From an uncultured Christensenellaceae bacterium (GTDB lineage Bacteria; Bacillota; Clostridia; Christensenellales; Borkfalkiaceae), in NCBI GenBank assembly GCA_910586825.1, contig CAJUJF010000003.1:70918-134917 (forward strand): DNA of 64,000 bases, read 5' to 3'. The notes under the pieces were generated by a model that saw nothing but the letters and a program-made list of their open reading frames with translations, was not told where the DNA came from and did not search any database. This document shows positions 33,799-42,444 of the stretch, one piece after another (position 1 is the stretch's first letter; every line of letters starts with the position of its first letter). A program made the position numbers and the translations under genes.

Positions 33799-35052
33799 AT
33801 GAAATACGCCATTATCGGTTACGGAAACCGCGGATCCCTGTATGCGGAACTGTTCTCGGCAGACAAACGCGCCGAACTCGCCGCGGTATGCGACCTCAAA
33901 CCCGTACGTCTCGGGCACGTGCAAAAGAACTACGGGATCGCGAAAGAAAAATGCTGGCTTTCCGAAGAAGAATTTTTCAAACAGGGCAAACTTGCCGACC
34001 TGCTCGTGGTCTCGACGCCCGACGCGGCACACTACCGCCATGCGATCGCCGCGCTCCGCATCGGATACGACCTGCTGCTGGAAAAGCCGATCGCGGACTC
34101 CCTCGACCGCTGCGCCGAAATCTACGAACTCGCGAAAAAACTCGGAAGAAGAGTGTTCGTCTGTCACGTACTGCGCTATGCGCCCTTCTTCGCAACCATC
34201 AAACGCGAACTCGAAAGCGGGAAATACGGACAGCTGATCACCGCCAATCTCACCGAAAACGTGGCGTACTGGCACCAAGCGCACTCCTACGTGCGCGGGA
34301 ACTGGGCGGACACCAAAAAATCCACGCCCATGATCCTCGCCAAATGCTGTCACGATCTGGACATTCTCAGCTGGCTGTTCGGCGGCACGGAATGCGAAAG
34401 CGTCTCCTCGTACGGCTCGCTCAGCTTCTTCAACCGCGCGCACGCGCCCGCCGAAAGCGCGGACTACTGTTTCGAATGTCCCTTAAAAGAGACCTGCGCG
34501 TACAGCTGTCTGCGTTTCTACTGCAACCCCGAAAACCGCTGGTGGCTCGCGGGACTGGACTGGTGCGATCCCAACGGCACGGACGCGGATGTCGCAAAGG
34601 CGCTTGAAAACAAAGACTGCCCCTATACGCGCTGCGTGTTCAAATGCAACAACGACGCCGTCGATCATCAGGTCGTGAACCTCCTGTTCGAAAACGGCGC
34701 GACGGCGCACCTTACGATGACGGCGTTTACCGATAAATGCTATCGCGAAATTCACCTGCACTGCACGAACGGCGACATCTCCGGAAATATGGAATCCAGC
34801 AAAATCACCTTGAACGTGTTCGGCGGCGAATCGCGCACGGTAGACGTGTCGCTGACCGAGGACACCGAATACGGACACGGCGGCGGGGACGCGAAGCTCG
34901 TTCTCGACGTGATCTCCGTTTACGAGGGCGGCGAATGCAAGGGACTTACGAGCATCGAAGAGTCTTTCGCCAGCCATTGCATCGGATACGCCGCGGAAAA
35001 ATCGCGCCTCAAAGAGGGCGCGGTTCAAAAGGTCAAACGGCTCGGCAAATAA
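33799..35052 (+). CDS. Gfo/Idh/MocA-family sugar oxidoreductase
   Basis: A 417-aa NAD(P)-dependent dehydrogenase. Rossmann start YAIIGYGNRGSLYAE (residues 3-17), the LLEKPIADS motif with catalytic Lys near residue 98, and a C-terminal alpha/beta domain. A Cys-rich segment (FECPLKETCAYSC and later CPYTRCVFKC) is typical of one branch of this family and may bind metal. Likely acts on an inositol or sugar. Ribosome site GGAGG. Followed 18 bases later by a sugar isomerase, under an AraC-type regulator. Confidence 0.92.
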   Translation: MKYAIIGYGNRGSLYAELFSADKRAELAAVCDLKPVRLGHVQKNYGIAKEKCWLSEEEFFKQGKLADLLVVSTPDAAHYRHAIAALRIGYDLLLEKPIADSLDRCAEIYELAKKLGRRVFVCHVLRYAPFFATIKRELESGKYGQLITANLTENVAYWHQAHSYVRGNWADTKKSTPMILAKCCHDLDILSWLFGGTECESVSSYGSLSFFNRAHAPAESADYCFECPLKETCAYSCLRFYCNPENRWWLAGLDWCDPNGTDADVAKALENKDCPYTRCVFKCNNDAVDHQVVNLLFENGATAHLTMTAFTDKCYREIHLHCTNGDISGNMESSKITLNVFGGESRTVDVSLTEDTEYGHGGGDAKLVLDVISVYEGGECKGLTSIEESFASHCIGYAAEKSRLKEGAVQKVKRLGK

Positions 35053-35070
35053 AATTCGGAGGAACGCTCG

Positions 35071-35931
35071 GTGATACTTTCAACGCAGTCGCTCATCATG
35101 CAGCGCGCGTACGGTTACGAAGACGGCGTGCGGGCGCTGAAACGGATCGGGTTCGACGCCTACGACTTCACGATGTTCGATATGGCGGAACAGCCGGACG
35201 ACCCGATGACGCGCGCCGACTTCCGCGAAACCTGCCGTTCGTTGCGGAAAGCGGCGGACGAAGCCGGAATTCTCTGCAATCAGACGCACGCGCCCTTTCC
35301 CTCCCGTAAGGCGGACGACGCGGCGTGGAACGGAGTGATTTTCGACTACCTCGCGCGTTCCGTCGAAATCACTTCCCTGCTCGGCGGAAACGTGTGCGTG
35401 ATCCATCCCTGCAACGACTACACCGCGAAACAGAACGCGGAACTGCTGTACCGTCCGCTCGAAAAACACGCGCGGAAATTCGGCGTGAAAATCGCGCTTG
35501 AAAACATGTGGAATTTTTCGCGGCAGGCGAACAAAGCGGTCCCCTGCGCCTGTTCTACGGCGGAAGACTTTCTGAAACACCTCGACTTGCTCGACCCCGA
35601 ATATTTCGTCGCCTGTCTCGATATCGGGCATGCGGAAATGCTCGGAGACTGCGTTTCGGCGGCGGAACTCATCCGCGCGCTCGGACCCCGTCTGCAAGCG
35701 CTTCACGTGCACGACAACGACCGCGCGCACGATTGGCACACCTTCCCCTACGCGGGAAACATCGACTGGGAACCCGTTTACGCCGCGCTTCGAGAAATCC
35801 GCTATGCGGGAGAACTGACTTTCGAGGCGGGACTCGGGATCATGAAATTCCCGCCCGAACTGCAATACGACGCGACCGTACTGCTGCACGCGATCGGGCG
35901 ATATATGATCTCGCGAATCGAAAACGAATAA
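35071..35931 (+). CDS. Sugar phosphate isomerase/epimerase (xylose isomerase-like TIM barrel)
   Basis: A 286-aa TIM-barrel protein like IolE/IolI/xylose isomerase. Metal-site strands: ALENMWNF near residue 147 (Glu), CLDIGHAEM near 187 (Asp, His), ALHVHDNDRAHDWHTF (His, Asp) and ELTFEAGLG (Glu). It starts with GTG at 35071, 13 bases after GGAGG. Works with the adjacent Gfo/Idh/MocA dehydrogenase in breakdown of an unknown sugar or inositol derivative. Confidence 0.9.
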   Translation: MILSTQSLIMQRAYGYEDGVRALKRIGFDAYDFTMFDMAEQPDDPMTRADFRETCRSLRKAADEAGILCNQTHAPFPSRKADDAAWNGVIFDYLARSVEITSLLGGNVCVIHPCNDYTAKQNAELLYRPLEKHARKFGVKIALENMWNFSRQANKAVPCACSTAEDFLKHLDLLDPEYFVACLDIGHAEMLGDCVSAAELIRALGPRLQALHVHDNDRAHDWHTFPYAGNIDWEPVYAALREIRYAGELTFEAGLGIMKFPPELQYDATVLLHAIGRYMISRIENE

Positions 35932-35947
35932 GCATCGACGGAATATA

Positions 35948-35979
35948 CCCGCCCCGAACTTCGGGACGGGCATATTTTA
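35948..35979 (+). terminator. Terminator of the sugar operon
   Basis: CCCG-CCCCGAA pairs with TTCGGG-A-CGGG and is followed by CATATTTTA. Confidence 0.65.
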
Positions 35980-36003
35980 TGACTGCCGCTCGTAAAATAC
36001 ACC

Positions 36004-36552
36004 GTGAACGGTATTTTTGCGGCGGTGTTTTTGCTCTCCGCCGCCCTCTTCTTATTTTCCGACCCCGACGGGTTTCTTTCCTCCCTGCTCGCAGGCGGGG
36101 AAAAAGCCGCCGCGCTCTCCCTGTCCCTGCTTGCAGTGTACTGCGTCTGGCTGGGATTTTTCAAAGTGATGGAAAAGAGCGGACTGGCGGGAAAACTTGC
36201 AAACGGCGTCTATCCGCTCGCCAAGCGGCTGTTCCGCTCAAACGACAAGGAAGCCGTTTACCTTGCCGGCTGTAACCTTTCGGCAAACTTTCTGGGGCTC
36301 CCCGGCGCGCCGACGCCCTTGGGGAAAAAGGCGGTGGAAAAATTTTGCGCGGCTTCCAACCACTACGCCGCGGATATGCTGTTCGTGCTCAACGCGACCA
36401 GCCTGCAACTGCTGCCCACGACGGTGATCGCCCTGCGGACCGCCGCGGGATCCGCGCTCGCCGCCGACATATTCTTACCGACGCTGATCGCGACGCTGTT
36501 TTCCACCCTGCTCGGCGGACTGCTCGTCGCGCTCACGGGAAGGCGCAAATGA
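36004..36552 (+). CDS. spmA: Spore maturation protein A
   Basis: A 182-aa membrane protein of the nucleoside-recognition/Gate family, needed in Bacillus for spore core dehydration. Seen: KVMEKSGLAGKLA, then NLSANFLGLPGAPTPLGKKAVE, the SpmA hallmark, and NATSLQLLPTTVIALR. The start is probably GTG at 36004; no ribosome site precedes it, and a TAAAAT at 35993-35998 lies five bases upstream, but the -35 is poor. Overlaps spmB by 4 bases (ATGA). spmAB-like pairs also exist in non-spore-formers. Confidence 0.88.
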   Translation: MNGIFAAVFLLSAALFLFSDPDGFLSSLLAGGEKAAALSLSLLAVYCVWLGFFKVMEKSGLAGKLANGVYPLAKRLFRSNDKEAVYLAGCNLSANFLGLPGAPTPLGKKAVEKFCAASNHYAADMLFVLNATSLQLLPTTVIALRTAAGSALAADIFLPTLIATLFSTLLGGLLVALTGRRK

Positions 36553-37061
36553 AGTACGTCGCCCTCGTCATTCCGCTTTTATTCCTCGCGCTCTTCTGTT
36601 ACGCGCTGTACCGGAAAGTAAAACTTTACGACTGTTTTACCGAAGGCGTGAAGGAAGCCGTCCCCCTCGTCCTCTCCCTCTTTCCCTATCTCGCGGCGAT
36701 CCTCATGCTCTCAGAACTGTTCGAACGAAGCGGGCTGTCGGGATACCTGACTTCCGCGCTCTCGCCCGTGTTCGGCGCGCTCGGGATCCCGCCGGAACTC
36801 TCCAAGCTCGTGTTGCTGAAACCCTTTTCCGGAAGCGGTTCCACGGCGTTGCTCTCCGAAATTCTCGGCACGTACGGCGCGGACAGCTATATCGCGCGCT
36901 GCGCCTGCGTCTCTTACGGGTCGAGCGAAACCGTTTTTTATATCCTCGCCGTGTATTTTGCGGGCGTAAAACGGAAAAAACCGCTTCTGCCCGTTCTGAT
37001 CTCCCTGTTTGCGAACTTCGCCGCGATCGTGCTCGGTTGCTTTTTATGCCGTTTCCTTTAA
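36549..37061 (+). CDS. spmB: Spore maturation protein B
   Basis: A 170-aa membrane protein, partner of SpmA. It has the Gate pattern VPLVLSLFPYLAAILMLSELFERSGL and the SpmB motif LLKPFSGSGSTALLSE near residue 92, then DSYIARCACVSYGSSETVFYILAVYFAG. Translationally coupled to spmA. In Bacillus the pair acts together in the spore membrane; whether this organism sporulates cannot be decided from this window. Confidence 0.92.
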   Translation: MKYVALVIPLLFLALFCYALYRKVKLYDCFTEGVKEAVPLVLSLFPYLAAILMLSELFERSGLSGYLTSALSPVFGALGIPPELSKLVLLKPFSGSGSTALLSEILGTYGADSYIARCACVSYGSSETVFYILAVYFAGVKRKKPLLPVLISLFANFAAIVLGCFLCRFL

Positions 37062-37178
37062 ACAAAATTAAAACTCTCGGATTGATTTTCCGTTTTTAAG
37101 CCGCCGATTGATAAATTACAACATGATTTGATAATAAATATTAGAAATAAAGTTTTCCGAAAAAGGCAGGTTATTTTT

Positions 37179-37207
37179 TTGCATTTCGTCGGAATTCATA
37201 TTATAAT
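37179..37207 (+). promoter_or_regulatory. Promoter of a candidate small RNA
   Basis: TTGCAT (37179-37184), 17-bp spacer, TATAAT (37202-37207), in the non-coding gap after spmB. Confidence 0.65.
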
Positions 37208-37213
37208 AGAATC

Positions 37214-37328
37214 ACAAAACGGAACTGCGCAGGGATGCGGGATTCCGTTTCCCGAATAAGCTCATAATTTTCCCCCTTATCATAAGTAGAACCCCTCGGA
37301 ACGCGAGTTTCGGGGGGTTCTACTTTTT
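37214..37328 (+). ncRNA. Candidate small RNA of about 115 nt
   Basis: Between a good promoter and a strong intrinsic terminator (37285-37328) there is no credible ORF. The predicted RNA begins near 37214 and could form a 5' hairpin (AACGGAA near 37219 with TTCCGTT near 37242) and then the terminator stem. It does not match 6S, tmRNA, RNase P or SRP RNA as I know them. Confidence 0.45.
37285..37328. terminator. Terminator of the candidate small RNA and of the convergent polymerase gene
   Basis: AGTAGAACCCC (37285-37295) pairs with GGGGTTCTACT (37314-37324); TTTTT follows on the plus strand. It lies 8 bases past the stop of the minus-strand O-antigen-ligase-like gene, so it may serve both. Confidence 0.8.
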
Positions 37329-37336
37329 GTTCGTTT

Positions 37337-38803
37337 TCAGCAAAGCGTTGCCTTTCGTTTCTTCAAAGGGATCAGTTCCGTTTCCTCCGCGCTCTCGCTA
37401 CGCTTTTCGGCGAATACCAAGAGTATGGAATACAGGATCGCGGGACCGAAGTTGAAGAAATGGCAGTCGAGAATGCTCGTCAAAATCAACGCGGCGATGG
37501 AAAACGCGATCAGCGTCTTTTCCTTAGACGGGCGGCGGAAAAGCAACGCGATCGTTTCGAAGCGGTGATAGAAGTACGCGAAAAACCCGAACGTACCCGT
37601 GCTTGCAAGCAACTGCACGTACGTATTGTGCGCGCGAGGCGGCAAAAACACGCCCTCGGGCGCGGTGATGATGCCGGGGTGTCCCACAAGCGCGCCGGGA
37701 GAGGCGTAAAATCCCACGCCGAACAGGGGATCGGAAAGAAATACCTCCCAGCAAGCCTGATAGATTTCAAGCCGTCCGCGCGAACCGAATTCGTCGCGGA
37801 TCACGGAATAAAAGAGTTTGTTGAATTCCTCCTGAAACGCGGCGACGAAAACGACCATCGCCAGAATCACCACGCCGAACACGATCGCGTTGCCGACGCG
37901 CTGTTTCCCGCGCGAACAGACGAGCGTGTACGCAATGCAGGCGCAGAACAGAAGGGTGCCGAACAGCATGGCGGTGCGGCTTTGCGTGAGCAGGACGCCG
38001 AGATAAAAACAGCAGCCGAGTACGGAAAACCCCCACGCGCGGCGGTCGGTTGCGGAAAACCAGAAGGGCGCGGGCATGCACATCGCCATCACGCAACCGA
38101 CGTTATTGTTCACGCCCCAACCCGTGAACAGCTTGTCGCGATTGACGCCCGAAGCCGAAAATACGTCTTTGCCGAAATACATGCCGCCGATTTCCACCAG
38201 CATGCCGACGCCGACAATCGTAAACACTTCGAAGAGATAGGATTTGTCGGTATTCTTCCAATCGATGGTATAATAAAAATAGAAATAAAAGAGACAGAGC
38301 GAAAGGGTCTGCACCGCTCCGAAAAACGCGGTGCGGGCGGAATAGTGTCCGGAAAACGCGCCGCCGACGAGATAGGCAACGCCGAGCACCAAAAACCCGA
38401 CCGTCAGCTTCGGAAATCCCTTTTTCGGGCGTTTCACGAGTTCGAAGATCAGACGGGAAACCAAAAACACCCCGATCAGAACCAGCACTACGATCAGCGC
38501 CGTTGCCGCGGCGGGTTTTGAAAATACCGCGGTGTCCGGAAACAAGACGGGATTGTTCTTCGCCGAAAACGTCATGTACCCGCAGACGGCGGGCGGGACG
38601 ACGGCGAGCGTGTCCTCCGTAAACAACAACGCGACCGCCATGAAAAGGAAGTACGAATAGTAAACGAAAAGCTCCGCTCCGAACAGCTCGGAACAGACCA
38701 TCAGCGCGACGATGAGCGCAATGTAATATCGCGAACGGAAAAACGCACGGAGAAACCGCACCGCGCGGCAGTCGTTCAGTTTTGGAAAGCTCTCCGTCAA
38801 CAT
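37337..38803 (-). CDS. O-antigen ligase/polymerase-like (Wzy_C) membrane protein
   Basis: A 488-aa protein with about 11-12 membrane helices and a periplasmic-type loop with GRLEIYQACWEVFLSDPLFGVGF and RAHNTYVQLLASTGTFG, the Wzy_C/WaaL pattern with conserved R and H residues. In Gram-positives such proteins link or polymerise surface glycans, or transport bicarbonate-like solutes in relatives. Start 38803 has only a weak ribosome site. It lies alone, downstream of rsmI on the same strand, without glycosyltransferase neighbours. Confidence 0.85.
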   Translation of the reverse strand: MLTESFPKLNDCRAVRFLRAFFRSRYYIALIVALMVCSELFGAELFVYYSYFLFMAVALLFTEDTLAVVPPAVCGYMTFSAKNNPVLFPDTAVFSKPAAATALIVVLVLIGVFLVSRLIFELVKRPKKGFPKLTVGFLVLGVAYLVGGAFSGHYSARTAFFGAVQTLSLCLFYFYFYYTIDWKNTDKSYLFEVFTIVGVGMLVEIGGMYFGKDVFSASGVNRDKLFTGWGVNNNVGCVMAMCMPAPFWFSATDRRAWGFSVLGCCFYLGVLLTQSRTAMLFGTLLFCACIAYTLVCSRGKQRVGNAIVFGVVILAMVVFVAAFQEEFNKLFYSVIRDEFGSRGRLEIYQACWEVFLSDPLFGVGFYASPGALVGHPGIITAPEGVFLPPRAHNTYVQLLASTGTFGFFAYFYHRFETIALLFRRPSKEKTLIAFSIAALILTSILDCHFFNFGPAILYSILLVFAEKRSESAEETELIPLKKRKATLC

Positions 38804-38859
38804 CTCGGCAACGATACCAACCTTTCGCGCAAGGGCAAGCCTTGCGCAAATTTTATAAT

Positions 38860-39663
38860 TTACAAATCGAGCGTCTCTTTATAAATCGCGCTTTTGGGAA
38901 CGCCGCGGTCGGCGGCGGCGCGTTTCAGCGCCTCTTTCTTCTCCAAGCCGGCGTTCATGTAGTGCGCCACGTGATCGCGCGCGGATCCCGCGCAGAGCGG
39001 ATTTTCCCGCATGGGCGCGCCCTCGACGAGAACGACGTATTCCCCCCGCTTTTCGCCGTCCAACCCCTCTGCCAACGTAAAAGGGATGCTTTCTTCGTGG
39101 ATCTTGGTAATCTCCCGCACCGCGCAGGCGCGACGATCCCCGAACGCGCGGTACATGGCGGCGATATCCCCGTCCAGATCCTGCGGCGCGCAGTGAAACG
39201 CAAGCGTCTCCCGCGCGTTCGCGTACTCTTTCAGAAGCGCCGTACGGTCGCGGTTCTTTTCGGGCAGAAAGCCGAGAAAGGTAAACCGGTCGGACGGAAG
39301 CGCCGAAAGCACGAGCGCGCAGAGAAAAGCGTTCGGACCGGGCAACACCGTGTAAGGCTCGTCCGCTTCCCGCAGGATCCTGCACACTTCGCGTCCGGGG
39401 TCGGAAACGACGGGCATGCCCGCATCGGACACCACGCAGATCTCCTTTCCTTCGCGCGAGAGCGCGATCATCTTCTGCGCTGCTTCCCGTTCGTTGAATT
39501 TATGACAGCTGTAAAGCGGTTTTTTGATTTCGTACGCGTTGAGCAGTTTCAGCGTATGGCGGGTGTCTTCGCAGAAAACCGCATCCGCGGCCCGCAACGC
39601 TTCCAATGCGCGGAGCGTGATATCTTTTAAATTTCCGATCGGCGTCGCAACGAAACTAATCAT
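38860..39663 (-). CDS. rsmI: 16S rRNA (cytidine1402-2'-O)-methyltransferase
   Basis: A 267-aa SAM-dependent enzyme of the tetrapyrrole methylase fold, modifying C1402 in the decoding centre. Motifs: FVATPIGNLKDITLRALEAL at the start, EDTRHTLKLL, CVVSDAGMPVVSDPG and LPGPNAFLCALVLS. Starts inside the trmN6-type stop (ATGA, 39663-39660). The trmN6-rsmI order is the yabB-yabC order of Bacillus. Confidence 0.96.
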   Translation of the reverse strand: MISFVATPIGNLKDITLRALEALRAADAVFCEDTRHTLKLLNAYEIKKPLYSCHKFNEREAAQKMIALSREGKEICVVSDAGMPVVSDPGREVCRILREADEPYTVLPGPNAFLCALVLSALPSDRFTFLGFLPEKNRDRTALLKEYANARETLAFHCAPQDLDGDIAAMYRAFGDRRACAVREITKIHEESIPFTLAEGLDGEKRGEYVVLVEGAPMRENPLCAGSARDHVAHYMNAGLEKKEALKRAAADRGVPKSAIYKETLDL

Positions 39664-40340
39664 GCGTCCTCCTCCGCGCGGGCGTTTACGTGCGTCGGCA
39701 TTACGTCGATTCCGCGCTTCCCGCCTTTGACCGCCAGAACGAGCGCGGCGTACGGCTTATCGCCAGATTTTCCCGTCACCAACTGCAATTTCTTGGGTTC
39801 CAATCCGTTCCCGTGCAACGCGCAAAACACTTCCGCAAGCCTGTCTGCACGGTGGATCAGCGCGAAGCGTCCGCCGAATTTCAGACATTTTTTTGCCGCC
39901 GCGCAGAGTTCGGGCAGCGTGAGCGCGAGTTCTTTGCGGCACGCCGCCTTGTTTTCGTCGGCGGTTGCAAACCCGCCGCGTTCATAAGGCGGATTGCACA
40001 GGATCAGCGAAAACTTTTCGGCGTACGCGTTCGGGATCTCCTGCAAGCGCAGATTTTCGACGAAAAATTTGTCCTCCAACCCGTTCAACTCCACCGTTGC
40101 GCGGCTCATGTCGGCGAGTTCTTTTTGCATCTCGAACAGCGTCACCGACTCCACGCCCGTATTTTCCGCATAAAAATGCAACCCGATCACGCCGCTGCCC
40201 GAACAAAAATCCGCGACGACCTCCCCCCGCTTCGCCTTCAAGAACCGCGCCAAAAGCACGGAATCGGAGGTAAAGCGGTAACGTTTGGTGTCCTGGATGA
40301 TCCGATAATTTCCGATGAGTAAGCTCTCTATGACCTGCAT
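39660..40340 (-). CDS. tRNA1(Val) (adenine37-N6)-methyltransferase-like (TrmN6/YabB)
   Basis: A 226-aa SAM-dependent methyltransferase. It opens with QDTKRYRFTSDSVLLARFL, typical of TrmN6/YfiC; the SAM motif is ADFCSGSGVIGL near residue 44; the N6-adenine catalytic motif is NPPYERGG near 115. Coupled by overlap to rsmI. In Bacillus the homologue is yabB. Start at 40340 with GGAGAA. Confidence 0.92.
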   Translation of the reverse strand: MQVIESLLIGNYRIIQDTKRYRFTSDSVLLARFLKAKRGEVVADFCSGSGVIGLHFYAENTGVESVTLFEMQKELADMSRATVELNGLEDKFFVENLRLQEIPNAYAEKFSLILCNPPYERGGFATADENKAACRKELALTLPELCAAAKKCLKFGGRFALIHRADRLAEVFCALHGNGLEPKKLQLVTGKSGDKPYAALVLAVKGGKRGIDVMPTHVNARAEEDA

Positions 40341-40374
40341 AACGGTTCTCCGTTTAAATCGGCACGGAGAAAGA

Positions 40375-40398
40375 AAAAGCGCGGCAACCCGCGCTTTT
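40375..40398 (-). terminator. Terminator of the ferredoxin gene
   Basis: AAAAGCGCGG and CCGCGCTTTT with a 4-base loop; on the minus strand the stem is followed by TTCTTTCT. Confidence 0.75.
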
Positions 40399-40409
40399 CT
40401 CTTTCGGGC

Positions 40410-40580
40410 TTATTCAGCCGTAATTGCTCCCGTAGGGCATCCATCCTCGCAAGCGCCGCAATCGATGCAGACGGCGGGGTCTACGACGTACGTCGTATCG
40501 CCGGGTGCGATCGCGCCGACGGGACAGACGTCCGCACAAGCGCCGCAAGATACGCAGGCGTCATTGATCGTATGTGCCAT
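40410..40580 (-). CDS. 2[4Fe-4S] ferredoxin
   Basis: A 56-aa clostridial-type ferredoxin. Two CxxCxxCxxxCP motifs are seen: C9, C12, C15, C19 and C38, C41, C44, C48, each coordinating one [4Fe-4S] cluster. It carries low-potential electrons in anaerobic metabolism. The ATG at 40580 has GGAGG. It has its own promoter (40636-40664) and terminator, so it is inserted as a separate unit in the otherwise conserved holB-ricT-trmN6-rsmI region. Confidence 0.97.
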   Translation of the reverse strand: MAHTINDACVSCGACADVCPVGAIAPGDTTYVVDPAVCIDCGACEDGCPTGAITAE

Positions 40581-40635
40581 GGTGAACCTCCGTTTTTAAT
40601 CTTCCGACACGGCGATAACCGCCGTATCCAAATTG

Positions 40636-40664
40636 ATTATATCACATTATTTTCCGTTCGTAAA
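40636..40664 (-). promoter_or_regulatory. Sigma-A promoter of the ferredoxin gene
   Basis: Minus strand: TTTACG (40664-40659), 17-bp spacer, TATAAT (40641-40636). The leader holds an ACGGCG/CGCCGT hairpin just before the ribosome site. Confidence 0.75.
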
Positions 40665-40672
40665 GTTTTTTC

Positions 40673-41521
40673 TTACGATTCGCGGGAATTTTTCTCGGAC
40701 TGCTCCGCCTCGCCGCGCTTGAACGTAAGCTCCGATACGGGAAAATCGCGGTAGAAGAACGTGCCGTCTTTTTCGATTTTCACGCGCACTTCCTGTTTGA
40801 GCATGTTTTCCGAAACGACGATCCCTTTCCCCTCCGGCGTGCCGACCGTGCCGCCCTGCTTCGGCATCTTCTTATAGACGCTCGCATAGTATTCGTTTTC
40901 GTAAGAAAGACAGCACATCAGCCGTCCGCACAGTCCGCTGATCTTTCCCGGATTGAGCGAAAGCCCTTGATTCTTCGCCATTTTGATGCTGACTTTTTTG
41001 AACTCCGGCATACAGCCCGCGCAACAGCATTCCCTTCCGCAAGGCGCGATCCCGCCGAGGATGCGCGTTTCGTCGCGGATCCCGACCTGTTTCAGTTCGA
41101 TGCGGATATGGAATACGGAGGCAAGATCCTTTACCAGCTCGCGGAAATCCACCCGCCCTTCCGCCGTGAACGTAAACACCACTTTACTGCCGTCGAAGGT
41201 GAATTCGCAGTCGATGAGCTTCATCTCCAACCCGTGCTTGCGGATCTTTTCTTTGCAGATCTTCATCGCCTCGCCGCGGCGCTCTTCGTTGCGGCGCACC
41301 GTTTCCTCGTCCTTTTCCGTTGCGATCCGTAAAATGGGCTTTAACGGCGATACGATTTCCCCGTTTTCGACTTCCTTTTGCGGATTGACGACGACGGCGT
41401 ATTCCGGTCCGCGCGCAGTTTCGACGATGACGCCCTGTCCGCGCGCAGGCGTCGCTTTGCCCGCGCTGAAATAGTAGGGTTTGCAATTCCCCTTGAATTT
41501 TACGACGACAACTTTCTCCAT
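40673..41521 (-). CDS. ricT: PSP1-domain protein RicT (YaaT)
   Basis: A 282-aa PSP1/YaaT protein. In Bacillus RicT joins RicA and RicF in an iron-sulfur complex that stimulates mRNA processing by RNase Y and affects development. The PSP1 core is seen as IVETARGPEYAVVV and the ILGGIAPCGRECCCAGC and SGLCGRLMCCLSYE cysteine blocks. RBS GGGAGGAG. It follows holB with 22 bases of overlap, the same order as in Bacillus. Confidence 0.94.
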   Translation of the reverse strand: MEKVVVVKFKGNCKPYYFSAGKATPARGQGVIVETARGPEYAVVVNPQKEVENGEIVSPLKPILRIATEKDEETVRRNEERRGEAMKICKEKIRKHGLEMKLIDCEFTFDGSKVVFTFTAEGRVDFRELVKDLASVFHIRIELKQVGIRDETRILGGIAPCGRECCCAGCMPEFKKVSIKMAKNQGLSLNPGKISGLCGRLMCCLSYENEYYASVYKKMPKQGGTVGTPEGKGIVVSENMLKQEVRVKIEKDGTFFYRDFPVSELTFKRGEAEQSEKNSRES

Positions 41522-42444
41522 TTTTCTTTCTCCTCCCGAATCCCGAGGGCGAGCGTAAACAGCGCCATGCCGAAATTCGCGTTAAACTGTATCTGCCGCT
41601 CCGCCTCCCCCGTGAGGGAAACGGCGCGGATGAGCGCGCCCGCGGGATACTCCCGCGCGATTTCTTCGATCTCTTTTTTCCGAAGCGCCGCGTAACGTTC
41701 CTGCCACGTCGCATGGAACAGCGCGTCGCGAAGGGTCAGTTTCAGCGCGGCGAGAAAGGCGCGCTTTTCCTTTCTCTCTCCGATTTCGCGGCAACACGCC
41801 GCAAAGTTCTCTTCCGTTAAAAACCGCGCCGCGAGAGCGAAATCCTCGCCGCCGCCTTTGAGGAGATCGACCGCGACCGAATAGATCCCGCCGCTTGCCG
41901 CGGCAGCCGCCGCGATCCCCTGCTCGCCCGCATATTCCCGCGCGAGCGCCGCCTGCACCTGTTCTTCCGAAAAGGGCGGCACCGTCAGCTTTTTCATGCG
42001 GGACAAAACCGTGGGAAGCACCGCGTGTTCCGCCGTTGCGCCGAGCAGGAAACAAACCCCTTCCGCCGGCTCTTCGAACATCTTCAAAAGCTTATTTTGC
42101 ACGAGCGGCGTCACGTTCTGGAAACCGTCTAAGACGAACAGTTTCCGCGTTCCCTCCACGGGGCGCAAAACGCTCTCGTCAAGCAGACGCGCCGCGCTCT
42201 CCGCCGTAAGTTTCTCCCCTTCGGCGGGAAAAAATACGCAGTCGGAAAAGCTCTCTTCTCCGATGAGCCGGGAAACCCGTCCGCCGTCTTCCGCGCCGAA
42301 ATATACCGCCGCGCATTCCCGCAACAGGGGCCGCAACAGTTTTTCGTCGGGAAACAGCACGAGCACCGCGTGGGAAAGGTCGTTTTCCGCCGCGTCCGCC
42401 CGCAACCGTTTGTATGCGCTTGTCTCGCGTAATAACCGTTTCAT
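41500..42444 (-). CDS. holB: DNA polymerase III delta' subunit-like protein
   Basis: A 314-aa clamp-loader subunit. Visible: the FVLDGFQNVTPLVQNKLLKMFEEP block (typical of delta'/gamma, residues ~113-136) and SRMKKLTVPPFSEEQV. The Walker A and zinc-cysteine motif are not seen, as in degenerate delta' proteins. The start at 42444 overlaps the decarboxylase stop by 4 bases; the frame extends to 42690 without support. The holB-ricT pair is conserved in Bacillota. Confidence 0.85.
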   Translation of the reverse strand: MKRLLRETSAYKRLRADAAENDLSHAVLVLFPDEKLLRPLLRECAAVYFGAEDGGRVSRLIGEESFSDCVFFPAEGEKLTAESAARLLDESVLRPVEGTRKLFVLDGFQNVTPLVQNKLLKMFEEPAEGVCFLLGATAEHAVLPTVLSRMKKLTVPPFSEEQVQAALAREYAGEQGIAAAAAASGGIYSVAVDLLKGGGEDFALAARFLTEENFAACCREIGERKEKRAFLAALKLTLRDALFHATWQERYAALRKKEIEEIAREYPAGALIRAVSLTGEAERQIQFNANFGMALFTLALGIREEKEKWRKLSS

